NCBI GenBank assembly: GCA_029876055.1
Contig: CM056877.1
Location: 2,170,001-2,234,000, forward strand
Reading direction: 5' to 3'
Source of the DNA: Madurella fahalii
Lineage: Eukaryota > Ascomycota > Sordariomycetes > Sordariales
Length of the DNA: 64,000 nt
Under the pieces are notes generated by a model. The model was not told the DNA's origin. It ran no database searches and saw nothing but the letters and a program-made list of their open reading frames with translations. This document shows, one piece after another, positions 45,241-55,918 of the stretch (position 1 is the first letter of the stretch; each line of letters starts with the position of its first letter). The translations under genes and the position numbers were made by a program.

Positions 45241-46283
45241 TTATCGGTAGGCCGCCGGCAGTTCCGTGAATTGACGTTCCGCGGGTAGTTCTTGGCCTCG
45301 TGACACATGTGCAAGTTCATAGGGGCCCTCTTGCACCGGTGGCTTCCACACGCTCGTTGTCTCGTACGCGTCGGTATAAGTCTGCGTACCGTTGAAGGAG
45401 GGCGACATGTTGGGTGCCGTGCCGTAGCCGTACCCGTTGACGCTGCCACCGCCATTAGCTGCCCGCTTCCGGGCGAGCAACCAGCCACCCGCTGCGGCGA
45501 GAACTACAACAGCGGTGCCTCCGACGGCACCACCGATGATTGCTCCCAGATTGGAAGAAGGAGAAGAAGAAGAAGAAGAAGATGATGATGATGATGATGA
45601 AGCCGGCTCATTGACATCATCCGCGGGTTCCTGTATCTCAGGGCCACTCGTACTATCGCTGCCTCCCTGAACTGTGGACGAGGCGGCTTCAGTGGTCGAG
45701 GACGGGGAGGAGACAGACGTGCTGGTTGACGAGGAAGTCGTGCTGGGCGATACGCCGATGGTCGTGATGGCTGAGGGGGTTCCTGTAGGGCGTCAGGCTC
45801 TGTGTCCGAGCCGGGAGGAGCCCGTACTATCGCAGAGCACATACCTGGGAAGAATAATACATCCCTCCTCTCTTCACAGATACCTGGGTCCTCCACGGTG
45901 CGGGTATTGATGCAGAAGTATAGATCATCGGTTGTGTTTCCGCACTTGAATATACCGTTCCCGCCATCCGTGAAGTCGACGCCTTCTTCTATGCAGAACA
46001 GCGGACAACTAGAACTCCGCCATTCCCTATCAGTACAGGCCCCCCGCACAAACTCAGAGGCATCGGGCTGCTGCAGTTCTTCCCCCGTGGCCTGGCAAAT
46101 ACCGTTCGATAGACATGCAAATCCCTGGCCACAGCACGTCGCGTGTGGGGTGTCGTCCCGGCACGGAATGTCGTTAGGGGCTATGCGGCCGCTTGGGTAA
46201 TAGCATACAGCTTCGGCTCGAGGCCAACCCGAGAAGGCCGCGAGGAGGAAGGTGAGCGCCCCGAGGCCGGCGGCATAGATCAT
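45241..46283 (-). CDS. Cys-rich, Ser-rich single-pass plasma-membrane protein (Mid2/WSC-like architecture)
   Basis: Exons 46283..45845 and 45782..45241 give 326 aa, joined over a 62-nt intron. Order: a signal peptide (residues 1-25, ending EAVC); an ectodomain of about 125 residues with at least a dozen Cys (CCGQGFACLSNGIC, CPLFC, CGNTTDDLYFC); a Ser/Thr-rich stalk including a run of Ser coded by TCA and TCT repeats; one membrane helix (AIIGGAVGGTAVVVLAAAGGWLLA) followed by RKR; and a 75-residue cytoplasmic tail rich in Tyr, Pro and Gly. This layout is common in fungal wall-stress sensors and in uncharacterised surface proteins. The Cys pattern is not that of a WSC or CFEM domain as far as I can judge, so no function is assigned. 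Confidence 0.82.
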
Positions 46284-46851
46284 GATGTCGCGAGCAGCTG
46301 TGCGATTCTAACAGTAGTAGTGAGCAGCGCAAGGCTCCGGAAGCACGACAAAATCTGCCGCGGTTGCCTACACCCTGCATATAAGCAGAGAGACCCATCG
46401 CGACCTGACCCCAAGCCAAGCCGTCATTTACCAGGCTTAGTAGTGCCACGGCGGAGTGAACGGCAGATCGCTGTAGGCCCCTGAATCGAGGTAAGCACTA
46501 AGTAAAAAGCTATGCACACCACGGGCGGAACGTGTAAGGATTTAATTAGCCCTTCCAATGGAAGCACAGCAACAAAGAAGGCTATCTCTGACCCTCACCA
46601 CCTGAATCTCAGCTCTCGTCAACGACTGCATTCAGTCGTCTCCCATCTCGCGTGTCTTTTTTTTCTTTTATCGGCAGTTTATGCATGTTTATTAAGTTAG
46701 TGCACACCTCCATGCCAGACACACCGAGACGGCCTGATTGATCCCCCTCCCTTGCTGGCGCGGAGTACAATATACCCCACGACCTCGCCGCTGGCACTGC
46801 AAGGCTGGCTCTCCGCCAGTAAAGACACTCACACTACACCTGAGCTTCAGC
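46284..46851. promoter_or_regulatory. Divergent upstream region, surface protein / GH47 mannosidase
   Basis: These 568 bp lie between two divergent start codons and should contain both promoters. Poly-T and TA-rich stretches occur at 46655-46700. Confidence 0.5.
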
Positions 46852-48645
46852 ATGATCTTCTCCACGAGAAGAGGTTCGCTTACCTTGATCCCCTGCGCCG
46901 CGATTCTGGTGCTCTTGGTCTACCTATACCTATGGCGAAGCGAAGGACATGTTGTTGTGACAACACCAAAACTAGCAGATGGTTGGCATCCCCACGGGGA
47001 GGATGTCTCCTTCTGGGCAAGGGTTCCTGTTCATTACCCGCCCCCTCCTATTCAGCCACTACCCGCTAAGGCTCCTATCCGGTATCCTCCAGTGCAGACG
47101 ACTACATTCCCCGCCGAGCAGCGAGATGGGCGCGCCAGAAGCAACGAGCGCCGCCAGGCCGTCGAACACGTCTTTGCCAGGTGCTGGCGATCTTACAAGG
47201 AGCACGCTTGGGGCTCCGACGAGTTGGCTCCCGTGTCAGGCGGTCGCCGGGATCACTTCGGCGGTTGGGCCGCCACATTGGTCGACTCGCTCGATACGCT
47301 ATGGATCATGGATATGAAGGCGGAATTCAGTGAGGCTGTCTCGGCAGCCGAGGCGATCAATTTCACACATACCGACCTCCGTGAAGTCAACGTCTTCGAG
47401 ACAAATATTCGCTTCCTCGGCGGTTTCCTTTCGGCCTTTGACCTCAGCGGCGATGCACGGCTACTGCGCAAGGCTGTCGAGGTTGGCGATATGCTGTACA
47501 AGGCCTTCGATACGCCAAATCGCATGCCTATCACGCGGTGGGATATCCATGCCGCCGCCAGGGGGGAGAAGCAGGTTGCTCCCAGCCACTTGGCTCTCGC
47601 CGAAATTGGCAGCCTGTCTATGGAGTTTACGCGCTTATCCATGTTAACGGGCGACGCAAAGTGGTTCGATGCTGTGCAGCGTATTGCCGACGAGATGGCC
47701 GCTCAGCAGGACTCGACAGCCCTCCCTGGCCTCTGGCCGCTGATGGTGGATGGGGAGAAGAAGAGCTTCAACTCGGGCTCGCTGTTTAGCCTGGGCGCCA
47801 TGGCCGACTCGGCATACGAGTATCTGCCCAAGATGGCCGCCATGATGGGCGGTCAGCTACCGATCTACCAGACCATGTATGAGAAGGCTATGGACACGGC
47901 AACGAAGCACAACTTATTCCGCCCACTGACGCCGGAAAATGAGGACATCCTTATCGCAGGGGAGGTCCACGTCAAAGACAATGGTATCGAGCTTGACCCG
48001 CACGGTCAGCATCTAGTCTGCTTCTTGGGCGGGTTGATGGCACTGGGCGGAAGGCTGTTCGGTCGCCAGAAGGACATGGATGCTGCCAAGAGGCTTGTGG
48101 ACGGCTGTATATGGACGTACAAGGCGTTACCGCATGGGGTCATGCCCGAGACTTTTTTCATGGCCCCATGCCAGCCAAATGAGAGCTGCCAGTGGAGCGA
48201 GAAAGCTTGGAAACAAGCGGTCCTCCGTAGAGCTGAAGCGGACACAAACGGTGCAGGAGCCGACGCACAAGCCGACGCCATCATCAACGAGAATCGACTA
48301 CCGAGGGGATTCACTGCTATCCCGGACCGGGCGCACAAATTGCGGCCGGAAGCTATCGAAAGTGTCTTTGTGCTATACCGTATTACCGGCCAGGAGAGTT
48401 TCTTAGAGTCAGCATGGGAAATGTTTACGGCCATCAACAGGACTACAAGCACCGAGCTGGCCAACTCGGCGGTCCGCGACGTTACAATCAAGGAAAAGCC
48501 GGAGGCGGTTGACTCGATGGAGTCGTTCTGGCTGGCCGAGACGCTGAAATACTTTTACCTCATCTTTAGCGAACCGGGGCTGATCAGCCTGGACGAGTTT
48601 GTCTTCAATACGGAAGCCCATCCTTTCCGACGGCCGGTCAGCTAA
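46852..48645 (+). CDS. GH47 class I alpha-1,2-mannosidase
   Basis: This is an intronless frame of 597 aa from the ATG at 46852. An upstream in-frame ATG at 46738 only adds non-conserved residues. Residues 10-28 form a membrane anchor (IPCAAILVLLVYLYLW), making a type II protein of the ER or Golgi. GH47 motifs appear in order: HFGGWAATLVDSLDTLWIMDM, FETNIRFLGGFLSA, HLALAEIGSLSMEF, HLVCFLGGLMALGGRLF, LRPEAIESVFVLYRITG, DSMESFWLAETLKYFYLIF, and the terminal FNTEAHPF with the calcium-binding Thr. Such enzymes trim alpha-1,2-mannose from N-glycans during maturation or for ER-associated degradation. Length and anchor fit the fungal processing enzymes rather than the EDEM branch, but the exact member is not resolved. 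Confidence 0.92.
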   Translation: MIFSTRRGSLTLIPCAAILVLLVYLYLWRSEGHVVVTTPKLADGWHPHGEDVSFWARVPVHYPPPPIQPLPAKAPIRYPPVQTTTFPAEQRDGRARSNERRQAVEHVFARCWRSYKEHAWGSDELAPVSGGRRDHFGGWAATLVDSLDTLWIMDMKAEFSEAVSAAEAINFTHTDLREVNVFETNIRFLGGFLSAFDLSGDARLLRKAVEVGDMLYKAFDTPNRMPITRWDIHAAARGEKQVAPSHLALAEIGSLSMEFTRLSMLTGDAKWFDAVQRIADEMAAQQDSTALPGLWPLMVDGEKKSFNSGSLFSLGAMADSAYEYLPKMAAMMGGQLPIYQTMYEKAMDTATKHNLFRPLTPENEDILIAGEVHVKDNGIELDPHGQHLVCFLGGLMALGGRLFGRQKDMDAAKRLVDGCIWTYKALPHGVMPETFFMAPCQPNESCQWSEKAWKQAVLRRAEADTNGAGADAQADAIINENRLPRGFTAIPDRAHKLRPEAIESVFVLYRITGQESFLESAWEMFTAINRTTSTELANSAVRDVTIKEKPEAVDSMESFWLAETLKYFYLIFSEPGLISLDEFVFNTEAHPFRRPVS

Positions 48646-49234
48646 CCACCGGATTACGCGGTATTGTACAATGCAAGGCTACGGCCTAGTTTCCTTGGCA
48701 GGGTTATAGGCGCTTCGAGTTAAGAAGGGAACAAGATGGGTGGCAGCATTCCCGGTTTTGGATAGACGAGTATATATATTTCAAAAGCTCCTGTTTTGGT
48801 AGGGAACCAGGGTTAGTCTACAGTAATAAAACTCTGCACCTGTATGTTCATTTTGGAGGCATCGTTTGGATAACAATATTGTAGTGCAAGGTAGTGTACA
48901 GTACGACAGATCAGGTGGGGCAATTCCCTTGGTGATCTTGGGCCCCATCTGCACAGGCCAGGACTGGTGCTGCAGTCGTTGGTGGGGCTAGCCGCTATAA
49001 GCGGCCTTTCACAGCAGATGATGCCCTACGCCGTTCAGCAGTTGGTTGCATGCTGAGCGTTCCGTCACTCCATCAGCCGCGAAGCTCCAAGCTCCACCAC
49101 CGCCGCCCGTCCCTCCCAGCTGTCGTCGCCAACTCTATGAGCGCCAGTATCCAGCTTTCATAGCTATTCAACTTTCGCTTTGGAATTCTCTTTCTTTCTC
49201 TCCCCCATCTCTTTCCCTAGGCCGAGCTGCAACC
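48646..49234. other. Intergenic, upstream of vma8
   Basis: No gene is visible. GTACAGTAC lies at 48896. The CT-rich segment at 49185-49220 is probably the vma8 core promoter and leader. Confidence 0.55.
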
Positions 49235-50205
49235 ATGTCCGGCGCAGGAGTACGCACCCCCCCCCCCCCCCCCCCCAACTTGCGCAACCCCCGCCGTACC
49301 GCACCGCTGACTTGATGATGCTGCCAACTTAGGACCGCGAGGCCGTCTTTCCCACACGGCAGTCCTTGGGCGTGATGAAAGCCAAGCTCAAGGGTGCTGA
49401 GACAGGTCACAGTCTACTAAAAAGAAAGAGTGAAGCTCTAACTAAGTACTGCTCCCACTCCCCACTTACCTCAACCCTCCCGTTGTTGGGACCAACCACA
49501 TCAACTAACACCAAACCACTCCCCCAGGCGCTTTCGAGGTAACGCATAACCCCAAACCAAAACCCACCGCCACACAACCGCTTCAAATCAAACCCGTTCC
49601 TAACCCCGTCGCTCTCTTTCCTCCGTTCTCCAGAAATCACCCGCCGCATCGACGAAGCCAAGCGCAAGATGGGCCGGGTCATGCAGATCGCGTCGCTGTC
49701 GCTCGCCGAGGTGACGTACGCGGTGGGGGGAACATTGGGTACCAGATCCAGGAGTCGGCCAAGTCGGCGCGCTTCCGCATCCGCGCCAAGCAGGAGAACG
49801 TGTCGGGCGTGCTGCTCCCGGCGTTTGAGAGCTACCTCACCGAGGGCAACAACGACTTCGCCATGACGGGCCTCGGCAAGGGCGGGCAGCAGGTGCAGCG
49901 GTGCCGCGAGACATACGCCCGCGCCGTCGAGGCGCTCGTCGAGCTGGCTAGCCTGCAGACGGCGTTTGTCATCCTGGATGAGGTCATCAAGGTTGTCAAT
50001 CGGAGAGGTGAGTGATGGTTGTGGTTTTTTTGGATTCCGAGGTTGATGGTAGGGTCTTTTCGCTTGTGCTAACAGGGTTTAGTCAATGCCATGTGAGTGG
50101 GGGTTTGTTGTGACGGTAACCAAGGACGCCTTCTCTAACGGCAGGTAGCGAGCATGTCATTATTCCGAGGACTGAGAACACCATCAAGTGTAAGGGAACA
50201 GCATG

Positions 50206-50247
<42 letters not shown>

Positions 50248-50552
50248 TTCTGGCCCACGGATTGCTGACCTCAATGCAGATATCAACTCGGAACTCGATG
50301 AGCTAGACAGAGAGGAGTTCTACAGACTCAAGAAGGTATAGTCTCATTACACTGTTTTCAAAGAGCCGCGACACTCATCCTATGTAGGTTGCGAATAAGA
50401 AACAACGGGACACGGCCGCCTTGGATGCCGAGTTGAAGAAGAAGAGGGAGGATCGGGAGGCGGCGGGCCAGGAGAATCAAACGCCAGGGGCAGAAGAATC
50501 CGGACCCGCGGATCTCATAGCAGCCGAGGAAGACCAGGATGTGATCTTCTAA
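49235..50552 (+). CDS. vma8: V-type ATPase subunit D (VMA8); one-base frameshift in this sequence
   Basis: Eight exons: 49235..49249, 49333..49445, 49528..49538, 49634..50007, 50083..50092, 50149..50189, 50280..50335 and 50388..50552. Exons 3 and 5 are microexons of 11 and 10 nt. The family sequence is clear throughout: FPTRQSLGVMKAKLKGAETG, RRIDEAKRKMGRVMQIAS, NVSGVLLPAFESYLTEGNND, NRRVNAIEHVIIPRTENT, LDELDREEFYRLKKV. Subunit D is the central stalk that rotates inside the V1 head of the vacuolar proton pump. Exon 4 is one base short. A six-G run at 49725-49730 should be seven for the frame to continue into the next conserved segment, and all downstream phases fit only with that extra base. 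With it the protein would be 261 aa, the usual length. An assembly error is the likeliest cause in such an important gene. Confidence 0.93.
49257..49276 (+). repeat. C20 homopolymer in vma8 intron 1
   Basis: Twenty C start seven bases after the intron 1 donor (49250). The exact length is uncertain, as for all such runs. Confidence 0.8.
50206..50241 (+). repeat. CT microsatellite in vma8 intron 6
   Basis: An almost pure CT/TC repeat occupies part of the 90-nt intron 50190-50279 and may serve as its polypyrimidine tract. Confidence 0.8.
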
Positions 50553-50834
50553 AAATTGGTAGGATCTCGCTCGAGACTGACAACATGCTGGTTGTGGTGT
50601 GGATTGCTGCTCGATATTTCGGTTCATACGCATAGGCGCAATGAGGGAGTTTTGTTTGCTTTTTCTTTATTGCATTGGGTATCTTGATTCCCCCTAGGCC
50701 ATCGACCCCTCTCTAAGCACGATCGTATCATACAATAGTGAACCGTCTTACCGAGCCACCACTCAGAATCCTACTTTCTCCGGCATTGTTCCAATAAGAG
50801 CTTCACTAGATGGTTATTTACGGCCATCGCCACT

Positions 50835-51728
50835 CTACTGCCGCTGGTAGGTGACCTTCATGATCTTCTCGCCATTCTTCAGTGCCATTCCGGCCGTGTT
50901 CTCCTTGGCGGTAATGGCGCCTGCCTCGGCTTCATACTCGACGAATGCGATACCACTGCGGCCAGGCACCATACGAACTTCGCGGAAGCCCTCGAAGCGG
51001 CCGAAAATAGCCGTGAGCGCGTCCTTGTCGAAGTCGTCGGGAAGATTCTGGACGAACAGAATCCGGTTGGGAGGCAGATACTCGTCGGGAACGACAGCAG
51101 CAGGACCAGCTCCGGTAGCTTTGAGGCCGGCACCGCGGGCATTCTTGGCGGGACGGGCCCCAACTTCAGCGGCCGCTCCCGGCATGGGCCGCTTGAGGCG
51201 CTTCTGCTCTTCGGCTGACTCGAGGGCCTTCTTCTTGTCTGTCATGTTTGTATAGAGCATTAGCTTTCTGCGCCAGCGGTATCGACTTGTGGGCCGAACG
51301 GGCATACCCTTCTCGGCCATGCGCCGGCGCTTGTGAGCGTCAAATTCCTCCTCATTGCCGTTCAGCATCACAGTGGCATCGCTCCGACTGCGCGCTAGCG
51401 CAACCTGCATCGGCTTGTCGAACAACTCAAAACCCTGCACCTCGTCGATAGCAGCTAGCGCCGACTCCGGGTTTTCAAACACGACAAAGGCCTGGCCCTT
51501 GGCCTTGAGGTTCGTTTTCACCACAATGTCAATCACGTTGCCATACTCGGAGAAGATGGTGCGCAGCGCCTGCTTGAGCGGCTCCGGCTTGACGCGCTCT
51601 TCGAGGTTGCGCACATAGACCCTGGGAATCGTAGATTAGTTCGCCTGTGCGTCTAGAACGGGGGCCGCCTTGTATGTGTCGGAGTGCAATGACACATACG
51701 TAGCGATGGGTTGTTGCGCCGAAGCCAT
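50835..51728 (-). CDS. U1A/U2B''-type snRNP protein with two RRMs
   Basis: Exons 51728..51700, 51621..51308 and 51238..50835 give 248 aa. RRM1 starts near residue 10 (VYVRNLEERV) and has RNP1-like GQAFVVF. A basic linker (KRRRMAEK, then KKKALESAEEQKRLKR) connects to RRM2 (ILFVQNLP and SGIAFVEYE), which ends near the C-terminus. This layout is that of the U1A/U2B''/SNF family, which bind U1 and U2 snRNA stem-loops in the spliceosome. Whether it serves U1, U2 or both cannot be read from sequence. Intron 2 (51239-51307) is 69 nt, stop-free and in frame, so an unspliced reading looks like a longer linker. The first exon encodes only nine and two-thirds codons. Confidence 0.92.
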
Positions 51729-52285
51729 TTTGATTTGTGCGGCGGTGCTGTTGCAGATTCTTGGTTCGCGAGGTAACTTGGCAACCTGTTTGCGTTGAGC
51801 GTCTTGGGAAAAATGCAGTCGAGTTTGGAGGTTGAGCACAGGGAGTGGATTAGCTGAGGTAACGCCAACATTAAGTGGCGCCAAGCTATACCGACGGCCC
51901 GGTCCCACTCTTCTGTGCGCTGAACGCTGACGCAGTTGGTGTCATTGGGCTCCAACGGCCCGCTGCAACCAACCTATCTTTGTTATCATAGACAGCCCCA
52001 CCATCGGCACCAACTACGTATTCCCACCTCCAAGGATAGGGCGACGCGGCTCAAGCGGCGCGACGCAGTTACCGAGCCTCCGACCGAACTCCCATCTGTT
52101 CCCCGTCTTCTCTCCTGGACCGCTATAAAAATGTACGAATAGATCGGGGGACCACGCGCACATGCAACACGGCGGCTGTGTGATAATACGCCCTTGTTTT
52201 TTCCTTTCATTGTCGCCGTAACCGGCCCATTCGTCCCGCCGTCTCCCGCTTCCCCGTTTCGGCCGGGTTCCTTGGGCCAAAAGCC
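51729..52285. promoter_or_regulatory. Divergent upstream region, U1A/U2B''-like / Asi-like
   Basis: This is the 557-bp gap between two divergent start codons. No distinct element is recognised. Confidence 0.5.
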
Positions 52286-55200
52286 ATGGACGAATCATCG
52301 ATTCCAGAAGCTGTCGCGGCATCGGTCGCGCCCCGGGCTTTCCACAATGCGAGCGCCTGGCATAACTTTACGATGTGGACGGCGCAGCATCTCGGCCTGG
52401 CCATGAACATGTCCAAGTTGGCGCCATCGCTGGAAGATCTGGTGTGGGCGGGTCCTAGAATGGTCATGAAACTGGGCAAACTAGGTTCTTTCATCTCATT
52501 CCCCGATGCCATTGACGGCTTCGGACAACGAGTCATACCCGATCCGACCGAGACAGACATCTTCTCCTCGTCTACTATGCTGGCAGGCAACCTCGAAACC
52601 TTCACCGAGTCAACGTCGCCCGCATCTACTACCTCAATGGCTGCCGCTGCTGCTGCCGCCGCCGCCGCCGCCCAAGATCCAAACGCATTCGTCTCGCGGT
52701 TCTCGATGGAGGGAGCCAAGGGGATAGGAAGCGTCTTTAGCTACGCGACAAGCAAATGGGCGATATGCTGTATCGCCATGGCAGTAGTCTTCAACCGTAC
52801 CCACATCTTCGCCGCGACCCGTAGGAGACTCCGGCTGCGGTGGCCTGTTCGCCTTCTGCTTCGAATCGCCCCCATCGTGCTCCTGCTTTGGCAAGCCCGG
52901 AGACTGCTGCAGTCGATACAGTGCCAGACCTCTCCCGACTTTGCCGAGTTGCGCTGGGGCAATGCAAGCAAGAGCTCGGATCTGATGTTCTCGCAGGCGA
53001 ATAGTTTCCTCCATGGGTTGAGCTCGTCCTTGCTTTTTGGAGCTGCCGATCAAGACTCTTGCCGCTCGATAAGGATGGTGCCTTGGGACAACCGGGAGCA
53101 GCCAGAGCTGGTCGGGTCGCTGTCCCGGCTCTGGCCTCTCTTCGGGACATTTTGTCTGAGCCAGTTTATCGAGGTGCTCTCATGCGCCGTACAAGGCCGG
53201 CCGGTGGCTGCTGAGACGGGCATGACGCTGTTCGAACACTCTCTGGCATTTGCCGAAGCTGATGCAGCCATCAGCAACCAGCTAGGATGGGGCCTATTCA
53301 CCAACGGCAACGCCACGTCGCAGGCGGCGCTGGGCCCCAAGATCGCCGTCACTAGATCGATGATCATGAAGCGTGTCAACACGCCGCCCGAGGTTTTGCT
53401 CGTGGCATTCCTCTCTTCCATGAGCCACATCACCAGCCATATTCTCGGGCTTTTTAACCTGCAGTCCAAATTCCGCCTTATCAGCACCGGGTTCTGGGGG
53501 CTTTGCTTCATGGCAAGCATCGTCTGGAGCGCCTTTACGTTTTCGGTTGATGACGCTTCGACCCAAGGATTGCTGAGATTCCCGACCGTCTGCATTGTTG
53601 GCTTCATCCCGCACATTCTAATCCTGGCGGGCATCTATGCCTGCGGTGTTGTCTATGCTATGGCCCTCACGCTTTCGGCCCTCGCAGTCCCTGAGCAGGG
53701 CGGCGATACCGAACGGCTGAACTTCAAGCAGCGCTTTATACGAGCCCACGCCAACATGCAGGCGAACGTGTCGCTGTCCGACATCCGTATCCGAATGGAC
53801 ATGGACTTCTATACTGCGCTTCTGCGCGCCGGTTTCGGCGCAATAACAATGGCCAGCGAGGCGGTTTACCTGAACGAGGACCGTCGAGTGAATCTAAAGC
53901 GATACACCTGGCTAGAGGACGAAAGGTTCCGTGAGATGGAGGAGCTGAGGATGCAGTGGATCGGTGGTGGTGTACCAGGGTCTCGGTTCGACTCTGTCGG
54001 GACGATCGGTCTCGTGCCGGTCAAAGACGGGCAGGCTACTGCCACCAGCGGCTACGCGAGAGAGAAAGCAGCACAACAGATCCCCAAGAACAGTGTATCC
54101 GGCAGACGTGTCCGGGACGGCGTGGGTGCCGTTGAAAGGAGCTCACGGTGGCTTATGGCTGTTGAATATGTGCTGCATATCGGCCGGCTTCTGCTCGTTA
54201 CCTGGGCCCTGTGCACCGTTAAGATTATCTCCTACCTCGGTGTGCGAACCCCTCCGCGGTGGCTCCAGGGTCTCTCCCAAAGGCCTAAATCCGAAGCCCC
54301 AGAGACCAAGAAGCCCGGGCTTGCAGATCGCGGGTTGAATGTGGACGTTTTGTCCCCTGGTGAAGGGAAGGTCTTCTTTGCAATCCCGCGGACCGACCGT
54401 GTTGATGTGGAGGCCGAGTTGCGAAAGCGGATGGAGCGCAATAACGTCGTCGACAACCCCGGGCAGGCCATTCCTCATGTCGACGAGGGAGAAGTCGACT
54501 CGAAGCTTTACAGCTACTTCCTCAGGGGCGGCTGGTGGGGTAACACCGACTCAAGCGGCGACTATGCTCCGGCCGCCCACCACAGCACTGATGGCGACGC
54601 CAGTGTGGGCGACGATCCCGACTTCGACACCACTAGCGTCATCTCCACAACCGAGACCGACCTCAACAGCGAACTCGACTGGGAATCCGACAACGACAAC
54701 GACCAGGAAACTGAAGACAACGACGGCCAACGCACCCCAACCCAGCAGAGTCCCGCCCCGACACCCCTCTCGTTCGCATCCGCCGTAGCTTCGGCCCGCG
54801 CCTCTCGGGAACGGGAATCTACCCCCGTCTTCGACAGCCCCATAGCAGCCGCCGACCTCGCCCGCCTCCTCCACCCGCAGAGCCCCGAAGACCGCGATGA
54901 AGCGCGCGCGCTAGCCGCGCACCTCACCAGCGAGGGGATCATGACCCGCTCCCGGTTCCGACAACAACTCCAGCGCCAACGAGCGCAGGTCCTGCTGAGC
55001 GGCAACCACCACCACCTCGGTCGGACCCTCGTGCCCCCAGAGAAGATGACCCCCGAGGAGGAAGCCCGCGTGCTCGAGCAGCTGCTGCTTTCCCGTCGCG
55101 CCGCGGCAAAAGCCGCCAAGTCGTCTGACTCGTCTTCTTCCTCTTCCGCCGCTGCCGCTGCCGCTGCCGCGGCGCAGCCGTCGTCGTCGGAAGCGGGAAG

Positions 55201-55405
55201 CTGGGCGACCGGCGCTGCGGGGCTTGGGCCCGACGGCCCCCAGTGTGTCGTTTGCCAGTGCGCGCCCAGGACCATCATCGTCTGGCCTTGTAGGTGCCTC
55301 AGCCTGTGCGATGACTGCAGGGTCTCGCTGGCCATGAACAACTTTGACAAGTGTGTGTGCTGCCGGAGGGAGGTGATTAGTTTCAGTCGCATTTACGTTC
55401 CCTGA
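52286..55405 (+). CDS. Asi1/Asi3-like multispanning membrane RING E3 ubiquitin ligase
   Basis: A single exon encodes 1039 aa. The N-terminal 200 residues include a polyAla run. Several hydrophobic segments follow between about residues 150 and 470 (for example WAICCIAMAVVF, LLLRIAPIVLLLW, FWGLCFMASIVWSAF), with another near 630 (LLLVTWALCTVKIISYL). Residues 750-1000 are acidic, Ser-rich and disordered. The C-terminus is a RING-type finger: CVVCQCAPRTIIVWPCRC, then CDDC and CVCC. In yeast, Asi1 and Asi3 sit in the inner nuclear membrane and degrade mislocalised membrane proteins and transcription-factor precursors. The C-terminal RING with the IVWPC[RK]C[LF]-type motif fits that family. Orthology to Asi1 versus Asi3 is not resolved. 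Confidence 0.85.
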   Translation: MDESSIPEAVAASVAPRAFHNASAWHNFTMWTAQHLGLAMNMSKLAPSLEDLVWAGPRMVMKLGKLGSFISFPDAIDGFGQRVIPDPTETDIFSSSTMLAGNLETFTESTSPASTTSMAAAAAAAAAAAQDPNAFVSRFSMEGAKGIGSVFSYATSKWAICCIAMAVVFNRTHIFAATRRRLRLRWPVRLLLRIAPIVLLLWQARRLLQSIQCQTSPDFAELRWGNASKSSDLMFSQANSFLHGLSSSLLFGAADQDSCRSIRMVPWDNREQPELVGSLSRLWPLFGTFCLSQFIEVLSCAVQGRPVAAETGMTLFEHSLAFAEADAAISNQLGWGLFTNGNATSQAALGPKIAVTRSMIMKRVNTPPEVLLVAFLSSMSHITSHILGLFNLQSKFRLISTGFWGLCFMASIVWSAFTFSVDDASTQGLLRFPTVCIVGFIPHILILAGIYACGVVYAMALTLSALAVPEQGGDTERLNFKQRFIRAHANMQANVSLSDIRIRMDMDFYTALLRAGFGAITMASEAVYLNEDRRVNLKRYTWLEDERFREMEELRMQWIGGGVPGSRFDSVGTIGLVPVKDGQATATSGYAREKAAQQIPKNSVSGRRVRDGVGAVERSSRWLMAVEYVLHIGRLLLVTWALCTVKIISYLGVRTPPRWLQGLSQRPKSEAPETKKPGLADRGLNVDVLSPGEGKVFFAIPRTDRVDVEAELRKRMERNNVVDNPGQAIPHVDEGEVDSKLYSYFLRGGWWGNTDSSGDYAPAAHHSTDGDASVGDDPDFDTTSVISTTETDLNSELDWESDNDNDQETEDNDGQRTPTQQSPAPTPLSFASAVASARASRERESTPVFDSPIAAADLARLLHPQSPEDRDEARALAAHLTSEGIMTRSRFRQQLQRQRAQVLLSGNHHHLGRTLVPPEKMTPEEEARVLEQLLLSRRAAAKAAKSSDSSSSSSAAAAAAAAAQPSSSEAGSWATGAAGLGPDGPQCVVCQCAPRTIIVWPCRCLSLCDDCRVSLAMNNFDKCVCCRREVISFSRIYVP

Positions 55406-55918
55406 TGTGCTATGGTGGGACCGTAATGGGTTGGGCCGGAGGGTTCTGTTGTTGTTGTTGTTGTTGTTGTAAGCATAGCTTGGGAAGTTGGGGGGTATAA
55501 AGCATGGCATTAGTACCGGTGGGTTTTGTTATCGTTGTGGGCTCGTCTTTCGTTGATGGAACCCTTCTTTTTTTTTTTTTTTTTTCTTGTTCCAATGTTC
55601 CTAGGGTCGGCGTTGGCAAGGAGTTCTAGATTTTCTGCGAGACAGACGGGCAACAACGCTTATTGTTGCCTGATACGAAGCAACTGCTCCTAGTTGGGAG
55701 ACGGTGACATACTTTACCGAGGCTGCTAGAAACAAGAGGGTGCCGAGGATTGTTGTTGGACTTCAACACCACGTACATAATCAGGGATGCAGTTCATTCA
55801 AGTGTTCAATTTGCTTGCAAGCGCAGATATACATGGCAGTGCGAAGAACAAAGTCGACGGGGTATCTCATGAATAACTGCATCCGCTCCGCTCCCTGGCG
55901 CCCTGGTATCCCGCGCTC
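55406..55918. other. Intergenic between convergent genes
   Basis: A (TTG)8-like repeat lies at 55448-55470 and a T18 run at 55568-55585. No gene is visible. It contains the 3' ends of the Asi-like gene and sen34. Confidence 0.6.

Noticed and set aside
46738..46851. Extended start of the GH47 mannosidase
   Set aside because: The extra 38 residues precede the membrane anchor and look like untranslated leader. The ATG at 46852 places the anchor at the N-terminus, as usual.
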